Assembly (NCBI GenBank): GCA_041687335.1
Contig: JAWLCE010000003.1
Location: 1-64,000, forward strand
DNA: 64,000 bases
Reading direction: 5' to 3'
DNA from: JAJFUE01 sp041687335
GTDB taxonomy: Bacteria; Sumerlaeota; Sumerlaeia; MVZB01
The notes below the pieces were generated by a model. The model was not told where the DNA came from. It saw nothing but the letters and a program-made list of their open reading frames with translations, and did not search any database. The position numbers and the translations under genes were made by a program. Of the stretch, positions 17,147 through 25,438 are shown one piece after another (the first letter of the stretch is position 1; each line of letters starts with the position of its first letter).

Positions 17147-20100
17147 TCAGTCGTAGAGCATCCAGCTTTCGGGCATGACCGAGTTGCGGTGGGCGAGGCC
17201 CTCGATCGTGAACGGCCCGCTTTCGCCGAACAGGGAAGGGTTCCATGTGCTGACGGCCCGAACCCGATAGTTGTCGCCGCTGGTCACCCACGGCACGATC
17301 AGCCAACTGAGCGCCTCCCCGGCCGGATCCCAGTCGGTGCGCAGGGTAGTGACCATACGCTCGCCGCGCCACAGCTCCAGTGCAACGGCGGTGCCGGCCG
17401 TGGCGACGCCGCTGCGCCAGTAGACGAACTCGGGTGTGCCGCTGCGCCAGTGCTCCCCGCCCGCCGGCCAGCGCACACGCACCGCCCCTCCGGTGATCGT
17501 GAACTCGCCGGAGAAGGCCGACCACTGCGGATCGAGCCAACTGATCGCGCGGATGCGGTAATCGTCGGCCTCGGGCACGGGTGGAAGGTAAATGCTGGTG
17601 GTCGCCTCCCCGCCCCCCGCCTGCCAGCCCTGCCCCAGGTCAAGCAGCCAGCGGTCACCCTTCCAGAGCTCGAGCCGCACCGACTCGCCGGCAACGGCCG
17701 CATCGATCCACCATTGAATATCGATCAGCCCGTCGTTCTCCCAGAGGTCATTGTTAAAAGAAGTCTTGATTCGAACCGGATAGTAGGACTCATACGTCAG
17801 GTAGGTGCTCCAAATATCGCTAGTGAGCTTAGCCGTCTCCATATCAACCAGTGAAGGCAGGTTTTCAAACGAGTGTGCCAGCGAGAAGCCAGCTCCTGCG
17901 GAGCTGGTTGAGTGACTACCAACATGGATTGCAGAATCAATTTGCCAGACGAGCCAGTAATCGTCCTTGGGCAAGACGAGCCGGCTTGGAGTACCCTTCG
18001 CAATTGGAAAGCTTATCCAATCCGCCTCGGTTGTGTTCTCGAGTGGCGGTGACTGCCAGAGCAGGGCCGGGCTGACGCCTCCACTGTATATTCCAAGGCG
18101 CACGCTTCCTCCTGCCTGATGGGAATAGAAATGAACTGTCTCAATTTCCGCCCATTCGGGCAGTGATAACCTTGTCCCTCGGAGCACCTCGGTATCCAGC
18201 GCAAGCTTATATAGCCCCCCCGGCTGAGTAGCCGTGGTAAAATAAGCATAACCGTGCAATGGATCGATGACAGATCCAAAAGGGCTATATTGGCCGGATG
18301 GCATTTGGATCGAGCCCAGACGCGTTGGCGGTTCGTCGTCCCTGCCCAACGCCACTTTGACGACTTGGCAGGGGTCACTGCCCACGCCGAAGTAAGCGAC
18401 GCCGGCGGATGGATCAATGACGGCAGACCGCGCGCTCCATTCGCCGCTCTCAAGCGTGACCGCTCCGATTCGTGCAGGTGGACTGGATCCCGCTCCCAAA
18501 GCAATCTTGACGACTCGTGCAGGGCTCGTCTGCGTTCCAAAGTACGCATAGCCTGACTCTGGGTCGATGACCCCGCACATGGGGGTCTCCTCTCCAAACT
18601 CAAGTTTAACTGAACCAACTCGTACTGGCGGCTGGTCATTATCCCCAAATGCAACCTTGACGATATGATCCCTCGTGCCGAAGAAAGCGTGGCCGCCCAC
18701 CTCATCAATCACCGCGGAACTCACACTATTCTCACCGCTGTTAAAAGTGACCGCGCCGATGCGCGTGGGTGGTTCATCGCCTTCGCCCATGGCCACTTTA
18801 ACGACTCGTCCGGGAGCAGTCGTTGTTCCAAAAAAGGCATGACCCGTTGCACGGTCCAGCACCGCGCAGGTAAGGCTACTCTCACCCGTTGGAAGCCTGA
18901 TAGCGCCGATGCGGACCGGTGGCTGATCATCATCCCCCAACGCAACTTTGATAACATACGCAGGATTGCTGTAAGTCCCGAACAAGGCGTATCCGGCTTC
19001 TGGATCAATGACTGCACAACGAAGGCTATTCCCATCGGACGGATGCAGCGTGATACCTCCGACCCTTCGCGGGGGGGCATCCCCCTGCCCCAGGGAGAAC
19101 TTTACAACCCTGCGGGAAGACGTACCAAACCATGCGTAATTGAATGACGGATCAATCACGCCTGCATACAACTCATGCTCTCCCCGTGGAAGCAGCAGTC
19201 TGCTGTCAATGGTTGGCAGGTCGTTGCCGGATCCCAGCGCCACCTTGACGTATCTGCCGGCGGCGTCATAACCATGCTCATTGCTCTGTGAAGTCGCATA
19301 GAAGGCATATCCGGTCGCGGGAGATATGCTGGCTGTTTTGACATAACCATCATCAGAGCTGAACGTGGTGCTCCCGATACGGATGGGGGCGTCATCACCC
19401 GTCCCCAGCGCCACTTTGACCACTCGCCCCGGTTTGGAGGTCGTGCTGAACCATGCAAAACCAGAAGCAGGATCTATAAGTGCATCATGTAACCCAGTTT
19501 CACCGTCAGCAAGCGTAACCGCGCCAACACGAGAGGGCGGAGCCTCACCATTGCCAAGCGCAACTTTGACCACCCGTCCCGGCACCGTAGAGGTGCCAAA
19601 CCACGCATAACCCGCAGCGGTGTCGATAATGGCGCTATGGAGAACATTTTCACCAGACGAAAGAGTCACCGCTCCAATCCGTACTGGTGGATTGTCTCCC
19701 TCGCCAAGCGCAATCTTGACGACCCGGCCGGGCCATGTTTCCGTTCCGAACCATGCATGGCCTGAGGCTGGATCAATGACGCCACTTCGGGGGACGGATT
19801 CTCCGTTTGCAAACGTGACCGAACCGACACGAGTTGGAATTGAATTTCCCTCCCCTAGACACACCTTCATCACTTGCCCCAAACTATTGTAGGTACCTGT
19901 GGGAATAACAAAGGTGCCGAAATACCCATAGCCGGCATCCGAATCGACCAAAGCGCAGGATATACGATTATTATTCTCTCCTAAAACAAGCGCACCAATG
20001 CGAGTCGGTGGGGCATCACCCTCACCCAGCGCCACCTTGACGATGCGATAAGGTAGGATTGACGTGCAAAAATAAGCATACCCAGCATCCGGATCGATGA

Positions 20101-20794
20101 GAGACGTATGAAGATCATGCTCGTCAGGGCTCAGTTCAAGAGACGCAACCAGAACCGGCGTGACATCGCCGTCGCCCAGCGCAACCTTGAGAACACGCCC
20201 TGGATAGCTCCTTGTTCCGAGATATGCGTAACCTGCTTCAGCATCGATGACGGCGCAGCCAATATTATCCTCTATGGGCAGCCGCAAGTCACTGACGAGC
20301 CTCATCCCCCCATCGGGATAATTCGTCGTCCCGACGGTATTGTTGCCGGCGATGGGATCGCTGAAGACGAGCGAGCGGTCGGTGAAGGTGTGGCCGGTGG
20401 AGTCGGTGATTACCAGTTCGATCTGGTAGTAATCTTCAGCAAGGCCGGCCGCGGTCCATTCAGCCTGGTAGAGGGCGAATGCGCCGGCCGCTCCGCCGGG
20501 GGGTGTGGTAAGCAGGTTCATCGACCCCTGCGCGGCACTCAGAGAAAGGATTGCAATCGGGGCGCCAGCGGGCGCCACACCCATACGAAAGATCCTCGCT
20601 TCGACGGCCGCCACGCCGGCAGGGGCCTTGACCACCGTCTGGATCGTCAGCTTCTCGCCGTTCTTGACCGACAGGGCCGACAGCATCGGAATGACATGAA
20701 TTCGTCCGTCGCCCGAGCCGATGGCCTCGCCACCCGCCGTACATATCCGAGCCAGCAGCAGCATCCCCAAGAGCAGAAAAAAATGGCGGCGCAT
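17147..20794 (-). CDS. Secreted twin beta-propeller protein with Ig-like C-terminus
   Basis: A 1,215-residue exported protein. A signal peptide (MRRHFFLLLGMLLLARICTA) is followed by a short beta domain with TFTDRSLVF. Fourteen degenerate ~50-residue repeats then share the core IDPxxGYAYFGT..PGRVVKVALGxGD..P.RIGxVTL, which fits two seven-bladed propellers. The C-terminal ~370 residues contain a beta-jelly-roll-like part and two Kre9/KNH-like Ig domains (for example WPAGGEHWRSG...VYWRSG), used by many surface proteins for carbohydrate contact. No catalytic motif is seen. Start ATG 20794 has GAGGA seven bases upstream. The gene is convergent with mod and divergent from blaI. Likely role: extracellular or periplasmic ligand or polymer binding. 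Confidence 0.85.
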   Translation of the reverse strand: MRRHFFLLLGMLLLARICTAGGEAIGSGDGRIHVIPMLSALSVKNGEKLTIQTVVKAPAGVAAVEARIFRMGVAPAGAPIAILSLSAAQGSMNLLTTPPGGAAGAFALYQAEWTAAGLAEDYYQIELVITDSTGHTFTDRSLVFSDPIAGNNTVGTTNYPDGGMRLVSDLRLPIEDNIGCAVIDAEAGYAYLGTRSYPGRVLKVALGDGDVTPVLVASLELSPDEHDLHTSLIDPDAGYAYFCTSILPYRIVKVALGEGDAPPTRIGALVLGENNNRISCALVDSDAGYGYFGTFVIPTGTYNSLGQVMKVCLGEGNSIPTRVGSVTFANGESVPRSGVIDPASGHAWFGTETWPGRVVKIALGEGDNPPVRIGAVTLSSGENVLHSAIIDTAAGYAWFGTSTVPGRVVKVALGNGEAPPSRVGAVTLADGETGLHDALIDPASGFAWFSTTSKPGRVVKVALGTGDDAPIRIGSTTFSSDDGYVKTASISPATGYAFYATSQSNEHGYDAAGRYVKVALGSGNDLPTIDSRLLLPRGEHELYAGVIDPSFNYAWFGTSSRRVVKFSLGQGDAPPRRVGGITLHPSDGNSLRCAVIDPEAGYALFGTYSNPAYVIKVALGDDDQPPVRIGAIRLPTGESSLTCAVLDRATGHAFFGTTTAPGRVVKVAMGEGDEPPTRIGAVTFNSGENSVSSAVIDEVGGHAFFGTRDHIVKVAFGDNDQPPVRVGSVKLEFGEETPMCGVIDPESGYAYFGTQTSPARVVKIALGAGSSPPARIGAVTLESGEWSARSAVIDPSAGVAYFGVGSDPCQVVKVALGRDDEPPTRLGSIQMPSGQYSPFGSVIDPLHGYAYFTTATQPGGLYKLALDTEVLRGTRLSLPEWAEIETVHFYSHQAGGSVRLGIYSGGVSPALLWQSPPLENTTEADWISFPIAKGTPSRLVLPKDDYWLVWQIDSAIHVGSHSTSSAGAGFSLAHSFENLPSLVDMETAKLTSDIWSTYLTYESYYPVRIKTSFNNDLWENDGLIDIQWWIDAAVAGESVRLELWKGDRWLLDLGQGWQAGGGEATTSIYLPPVPEADDYRIRAISWLDPQWSAFSGEFTITGGAVRVRWPAGGEHWRSGTPEFVYWRSGVATAGTAVALELWRGERMVTTLRTDWDPAGEALSWLIVPWVTSGDNYRVRAVSTWNPSLFGESGPFTIEGLAHRNSVMPESWMLYD

Positions 20795-21136
20795 GGCAAA
20801 ATCCTCGTCTTGAACTTCCCCTTAACTGCGTAAAATATGATTGGACCGCCATGAGCGCGCAAGATTATTCGGCACCTGCTTTTTATCACATAACATGACA
20901 TCCAGATGGACTATGGGCGGTCAAATTGGCCCCGCCTGTGAATAATTTGTTTGGCTACAAACTGCCCCATCTCCCCCTGCTTCCGGCTGAAGCCAATATC
21001 TTGGCCGCATCATGTAACGATCACATTCTGCTGAATTTCCAGCAGATTCTTCTTGACCCCGATGCCGCACCTGCTATATCTGAAGCACATGAGCAACTGA
21101 TTCGGATTTTAACCAGCGACAAGGAAAAGGAAAATC
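20795..21136. other. 342-bp divergent regulatory region before blaI
   Basis: Separates the propeller gene (minus) and blaI (plus). It is AT-richer than its flanks. BlaI-type repressors bind TACA/TGTA-like dyads. TACA (in GGCTACAAACTG near 20955) and TGTA (in CATGTAACG near 21012) occur but do not form a clean dyad, so no operator is called. An AAGGAAAAGG tract just before ATG 21137 is a strong ribosome site for blaI. Confidence 0.4.
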
Positions 21137-21526
21137 ATGAAGAACCCTGCTCCGCTCGACTTGAGTCGTCGCGAACGGCAGATCATGGAGACGGTCTATG
21201 CCTGCGGTCAGGCCAGCGTCAACGAGGTGCTGGCCGCGCTGCCCGATCCGCCCAGTTATTCGGCGGTGCGGGCGATCCTGAACATGCTGGCCGACAAAGG
21301 CCACCTGCGGCGGATCAAGCAGGGCAAGAAGTTCCTCTACGAGCCGACGGTGCCGGCCGAGAAGGTGCGCCGCTCGGCGCTGCGCAACCTGCTGGCGACC
21401 TTCTTTGGCGGCTCGGCGGTGCAGGCAATGGCGGCGATGATCGAGAACAATGCCGAACGGCTGAGCAAGGAAGACCTCGACCGGCTCGAACAGATGATCC
21501 GTGAAGCGCGGAAAGGCGGGCGGTGA
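21137..21526 (+). CDS. blaI: BlaI/MecI/CopY-family transcriptional repressor
   Basis: A 129-residue winged-helix repressor. The N-terminus LDLSRRERQIMETVYACGQASVNEVLAALPDP and PSYSAVRAILNMLADKGHLRR are classic for the family DNA-binding domain, and the C-terminal helical part would dimerise. In beta-lactam-resistance systems, BlaI is cleaved after an M56 sensor peptidase detects a signal. Here the M56 gene starts four bases inside the blaI end (overlap ATGATCATGG region), so the pair forms the usual repressor-sensor operon. No beta-lactamase is adjacent, and the target is likely this operon or unlinked envelope genes. Confidence 0.9.
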   Translation: MKNPAPLDLSRRERQIMETVYACGQASVNEVLAALPDPPSYSAVRAILNMLADKGHLRRIKQGKKFLYEPTVPAEKVRRSALRNLLATFFGGSAVQAMAAMIENNAERLSKEDLDRLEQMIREARKGGR

Positions 21527-22812
21527 TCATGGAACTGACGCAACTGTGGTTGCTGGGCGAGGGCGACGTTTGGACGCGGTCGCTGGCGGCGGTGCTGGAC
21601 GCCGGTATCAAGGGTTTTGTGCTGCTGACGCTGGCTTGGCTGGCCGCGCTGGCGCTGCGGCGAGCTTCGGCGGCGGCGCGCCACCTGGTCTGGATGCTGG
21701 CGCTCGTGGGACTACTGCTGTTGCCAGTGCTGGCGCTGGTGGCGCCCAAGTGGCAGATGCCGATCCTGCCGCGTGCGGCTGGGGAAGTTAGCAAGACCGA
21801 TGAGCTACCGGTGGAACATGCGGATCCGGTTGCACCGGCCCTGGTTGAATTCATGCCGGTGCTGAATCATGCCGGACCTATGCAATCCGCTATGCCGCCC
21901 GCTGATGAACCGATCCGTGATCAAGTTGCGGCAATCGCGGTGGCTGAGCCGGCGCCCGCGTCTGCGCCGCGTCCGCTGGCTTTTTGGTTGCTGCTGGGCT
22001 GGCTGGTGGGAGCGGCGGCGCTGCTGGCGCCGCTGGCGGCGGGGCTGCTGACGGTGGCGCGGCTGCGCCGGCGCATGGCGGCCTTCGAGAGCGTCCCGCT
22101 GCTCGAGCTGGCGCAATCGCTGGCCGAAACGTTCGGCCTGCGCCGGCCGGTGGCGATCCTCTGCGCCGGCCCCGGTGCAATGCCGATGACCGGCGGCTGG
22201 TGGCGACCGGTGATCTTCCTGCCGCGCGAAGCCGAGACTTGGCCCGAAGCTAAGCAGCGCGCCGTGCTGCTACATGAACTGGCACACGTCAAGCGGCGCG
22301 ATTGCCTGACCCATGCGCTGGCGCGCGCAGCCGTGGCACTGCATTGGTTCAATCCGCTCGCCTGGCTGGCGCTGCGGCGGCTCGCCGCCGAGCGGGAACG
22401 CGCCTGCGACGATCGGGTCCTGACCGCCGGCCAGCGCGCGTCGGCATATGCCCAGCACCTGCTTGATATCGCCCGCACCTCCCGCACCAGCCCTCGCCGC
22501 CGCCGCCGCGATCACGATGGCGCGCAAGAGCCAACTCGAAGGTCGCCTGCTGGCAGTGCTGGACGCTACGCGCAACCGCTCTGGCATAGCGCGCTGGATG
22601 CTGGCTGCTGGAATGATCATGCTGGCGTTGCTCGTGCTGCCGCTGGCGGTGCTCAAACCGGTCGCCGCGCAAAACGAAGGCCGCCCCGATCCCGAACAGT
22701 TGATCCGCAGCGACGAGCGCGTGCTGGCCGTCACCGGAGAAGTGAGCGACATCCGCTTGTTCCGCGCATCCGATTCGGCCGGCGGGTCTCGCCTGCTCCC
22801 CCTCCGCCGTGA
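21523..22812 (+). CDS. M56 (BlaR1/MecR1-like) peptidase, N-terminal segment before a frameshift
   Basis: Membrane metallopeptidase paired with BlaI. Visible: hydrophobic helices at ~25-70 and ~145-175, then the zinc site HELAH (251-255) and the downstream acidic ERERACDDRVL segment that completes the M56 active site. Family-like sequence continues to YAQHLLDIARTS (about residue 320). Then this frame turns into Arg-rich nonsense (SPRRRRRDHDG), while the expected continuation appears one base off, starting PALAAAAAITMARKS. The shift lies in 22470-22500, in a CGCCGCCGCCGCCGC tract. The last ~100 codons before the stop at 22812 are therefore not native. The start ATG overlaps the blaI end. Signal sensing and BlaI cleavage are inferred from the family. 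Confidence 0.8.
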   Translation: MIMELTQLWLLGEGDVWTRSLAAVLDAGIKGFVLLTLAWLAALALRRASAAARHLVWMLALVGLLLLPVLALVAPKWQMPILPRAAGEVSKTDELPVEHADPVAPALVEFMPVLNHAGPMQSAMPPADEPIRDQVAAIAVAEPAPASAPRPLAFWLLLGWLVGAAALLAPLAAGLLTVARLRRRMAAFESVPLLELAQSLAETFGLRRPVAILCAGPGAMPMTGGWWRPVIFLPREAETWPEAKQRAVLLHELAHVKRRDCLTHALARAAVALHWFNPLAWLALRRLAAERERACDDRVLTAGQRASAYAQHLLDIARTSRTSPRRRRRDHDGAQEPTRRSPAGSAGRYAQPLWHSALDAGCWNDHAGVARAAAGGAQTGRRAKRRPPRSRTVDPQRRARAGRHRRSERHPLVPRIRFGRRVSPAPPPP

Positions 22813-25438
22813 GCAGCATTCAAGAACCTATGTGATCACCGGAGAAAAAGGCAAAGCCGAGGTCACCGTCACCTCCGCGCTTACGCTGACTGGCAGATGG
22901 AATATGACTCTTCAGGTCCAGCCGGTCACGCCTGAGGTGCCAAACATCTGGCCGATGTTGCGCAACCGCGCCGCCCCGATCCGCGAGACCACGCTCGAAA
23001 CGGGATCATTCCGGAGGTTCTTCACGGGCGGTGAGGTTTGGCGCAACCTTGATTTTCAGATCTCGGCCGATGAGGAAGCCGACGTCGATATCTGTCGGCG
23101 CCTCGCCACCGGTGTGTATGGCAGGGAAAATGGGGAAGTGCTATTTGCCAACGACGAGACAAGACAGGCTCTCGAACGCGTGCTCGAGCGGCGTCCCGGT
23201 TTCTTCTATGCCGAATATCTGTTGTCGACCTGGCATCGCCTCAATGGGCACGCCCAACTCGCTAATGATTACGCAAATGCCGCGCTCGAACATGCTCCGG
23301 TCATTCTCGTCCAGCCGTACGTCGACGGCGCTGGTGAACCGCGTCGTGGGCTTTACATCCAAACTTTCGCGATTGAATGCAACCGTGTGCGAAGCGGGTC
23401 GCTCTCCCCCTCGCTGGAACTGCGCTATCCCGCACTCGTCACCGATGAGCAGGGTCAGATCTACCTGCCCGCGTATGACACAGTCTTCCACACAAACAGC
23501 ATGTCACTTCCCGATGGCTACAAAACGACCTACCCCAGACTCGGCTGGTTTGAGGCGCGCGGCCGCGTCAGCGTGCTGCCGGCGGCAATCGTCGAGCCGG
23601 ACGATGAACAGGAATGGATGACTGGCGTTCCCGCCTTCGCCATCCATCGCGTCCTCTCAGAACCGGAAATGACGGAATTGGAATCGGTCTCCGCACTGGA
23701 CCTGAACAGTCTCGAAATCGACCCCCGGCCTTTGATGACCGACGCGGACATTATCTCATACGATTGGGACAAACACCTGGTGCGGCTCGAGCCCGGCGTG
23801 CTCGAGCGGATGACGCCGGAAAAGTTCGACCTCAAGGGCAATCCGTTCCTGGTCATATCCAACGGCGAGCGGATCTACCTTGGCGCCTTCTGGACACACA
23901 TTTCTTCCTATGGCCATTACGTGCCGATTATCAGCGCAGGACTGTTTGCTCTGACGATTCAGGATGACGGCTCACGGATCGCGGACGCCTTTGTCATTCG
24001 TCCGCCATTCGGAACGCATGACGAGCCGCCGGCCACTCCCCACAAGGACCCACGCATCCGCGCCGCGTTGGAGGCCGTGGGGAAACTGGCGGCGGCAACC
24101 GAAGAACCGGTCGCAGAACCGGTCCCCGCCGAGGCTGAGCCTGAACCTCCCGCCTTTGCCATCCATCGCGTCCTTTCAGAACCGGATATGACGCGCCCAG
24201 AATCGGTCTCCGCACTTGACCTGAACAGTCTCGAAATCGACCCCCGGCCTTTGATGACCGACGCGGACATCATTTCGTACGATTGGGACAAACATCTGGT
24301 GCGGCTCAAGCCCGGCGTGCGCGAGCAGATGATGCCAAAATGGACCGATGTCCGGGGCAACCCGTTCCTGGTTATTTCCAACGGCGAGCGGATCTACCTC
24401 GGCGCGTTCTGGACCCCCTTCTCGTCCGTTGCCCACTTTGTTCCGGTGATAGATAATTTCATGGGCGTGACTCTGGATGACGGTTCACGGATCGCGGACG
24501 CATTTAAAATTGGTCCGACACTCGGGACGCCGGACTGGGTTGCGCGTAGTCCGCACAAGGACCCACGCATCCGCGCCGCGTTGCAGGCCGTGGGGAAACT
24601 GGCGGCGGCGACCGAAGAACCGGTCGCAGAACCGGTCCCCGCCGAGGCTGAGCCCCGTGAACATCCCGCCTTCGCCATCCATCGCGTCCTGTCGTCCCCG
24701 GATATGACACGCCCAGAATCTGTCTTGGCTCTGGACCTGAACCATCTCGAAATCGACCCCGAGCCCCTGCTGACCGACGCGGACATTATATCGTATGATT
24801 GGGACAAACAGCAGGTGCGGCTCAAGCCTGGTGTAGGCAAGGACCTTCGGGGGTATTATGGTCTGGTCATGTCCAATGGTGAGCGGATCTACCTTGGCGC
24901 GTTCCATTCAATCGTATCGTCAACCATTCCCCTTTTTGTTCCGAGAATAGTCACTCATCCGTTCGATCTGATTCAAGATGACGGCTCGAGTATCGAGGGC
25001 TCCATAAAAATTCGTCCGCCACTCGGGACGCCGGACGAGCTTGCATCCGGTCCCCACAGGGACCCACGCATCCGCGCCGCGTTGCAGGCCGTGGGGAAAC
25101 TGGTGGCGGCGCCGGTCCAGATTTACCATGTCCCTTCCCCGGCCACCGGGCCTCCCGATTCGCTTCTGCCTGAATACCGCTGGCGGATCGAGAGCGAGGA
25201 ACCGTTGCAGTTGATGGTGCGGGGCATTCGTCTGGATCAGAACGGCGTCATGCTCGGCAACTGGGGATTCGGACCCAACGCGGCCGGTGATGAACCGCCG
25301 GTTGACCTGATTGTGCGGCCGCGGTTGGAGGATGGCCAATTCCTGCTTGATTGGGACTCAATCATCACCCGGCGGCGGCGGATCGACGATGGGGCCGAAA
25401 GAGTTCGCGATTCCGGAGGGGGCGACGTTCCAGTTTGA
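22448..25438 (+). CDS. M56 peptidase continuation: TM helix and extracytoplasmic tail with three repeats
   Basis: From about 22480 this frame carries the C-terminal part of the M56 protein: TMARKSQLEGRLLAVLD (family motif), a transmembrane helix (WMLAAGMIMLALLVLPLAVL), then a large extracytoplasmic region. A first domain (to ~23620) includes the AIECNRVRSGSLSPS and YDTVFHTNSMSLPDGY segments. Three tandem ~172-residue units follow, each starting PAFAIHRVLS and containing TDADIISYDWDK and SNGERIYLGAF. The first ATG of the frame is given as its start, but it probably has no independent start. It ends in RRRRIDDG nonsense after a second frame slip at 25370-25390, in a CGGCGGCGGCGG tract. Confidence 0.7.
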   Translation: MPSTCLISPAPPAPALAAAAAITMARKSQLEGRLLAVLDATRNRSGIARWMLAAGMIMLALLVLPLAVLKPVAAQNEGRPDPEQLIRSDERVLAVTGEVSDIRLFRASDSAGGSRLLPLRREQHSRTYVITGEKGKAEVTVTSALTLTGRWNMTLQVQPVTPEVPNIWPMLRNRAAPIRETTLETGSFRRFFTGGEVWRNLDFQISADEEADVDICRRLATGVYGRENGEVLFANDETRQALERVLERRPGFFYAEYLLSTWHRLNGHAQLANDYANAALEHAPVILVQPYVDGAGEPRRGLYIQTFAIECNRVRSGSLSPSLELRYPALVTDEQGQIYLPAYDTVFHTNSMSLPDGYKTTYPRLGWFEARGRVSVLPAAIVEPDDEQEWMTGVPAFAIHRVLSEPEMTELESVSALDLNSLEIDPRPLMTDADIISYDWDKHLVRLEPGVLERMTPEKFDLKGNPFLVISNGERIYLGAFWTHISSYGHYVPIISAGLFALTIQDDGSRIADAFVIRPPFGTHDEPPATPHKDPRIRAALEAVGKLAAATEEPVAEPVPAEAEPEPPAFAIHRVLSEPDMTRPESVSALDLNSLEIDPRPLMTDADIISYDWDKHLVRLKPGVREQMMPKWTDVRGNPFLVISNGERIYLGAFWTPFSSVAHFVPVIDNFMGVTLDDGSRIADAFKIGPTLGTPDWVARSPHKDPRIRAALQAVGKLAAATEEPVAEPVPAEAEPREHPAFAIHRVLSSPDMTRPESVLALDLNHLEIDPEPLLTDADIISYDWDKQQVRLKPGVGKDLRGYYGLVMSNGERIYLGAFHSIVSSTIPLFVPRIVTHPFDLIQDDGSSIEGSIKIRPPLGTPDELASGPHRDPRIRAALQAVGKLVAAPVQIYHVPSPATGPPDSLLPEYRWRIESEEPLQLMVRGIRLDQNGVMLGNWGFGPNAAGDEPPVDLIVRPRLEDGQFLLDWDSIITRRRRIDDGAERVRDSGGGDVPV
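23630..25106 (+). repeat. Three tandem ~516-bp coding repeats in the M56 tail
   Basis: Units start at 23630, 24149 and 24665 with lengths of about 519, 516 and 442 bases. All encode PAFAIHRVLS, ALDLN.LEIDP, TDADIISYDWDK and GERIYLGAF, and end with DPRIRAAL(E/Q)AVGKL. Units 1 and 2 are almost identical in places (the DLNSLEIDPRPLMTDADI stretch). Unit 3 has diverged more. The linkers share an A-T-E-E-P-V-A-E-P-V-P-A-E-A-E-P segment. This shows recent internal duplication or gene conversion. Confidence 0.9.

Noticed and set aside
17200..20200. CRISPR-like regular repeats
   Set aside because: The periodicity is the ~150-base coding repeat of the propeller protein. Units are diverged and there are no spacers.
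22470..22500. Programmed frameshift in the M56 gene
   Set aside because: No slippery heptamer or downstream stem-loop was seen, and a similar slip at 25380 argues for sequencing or mutation in GC triplet tracts.
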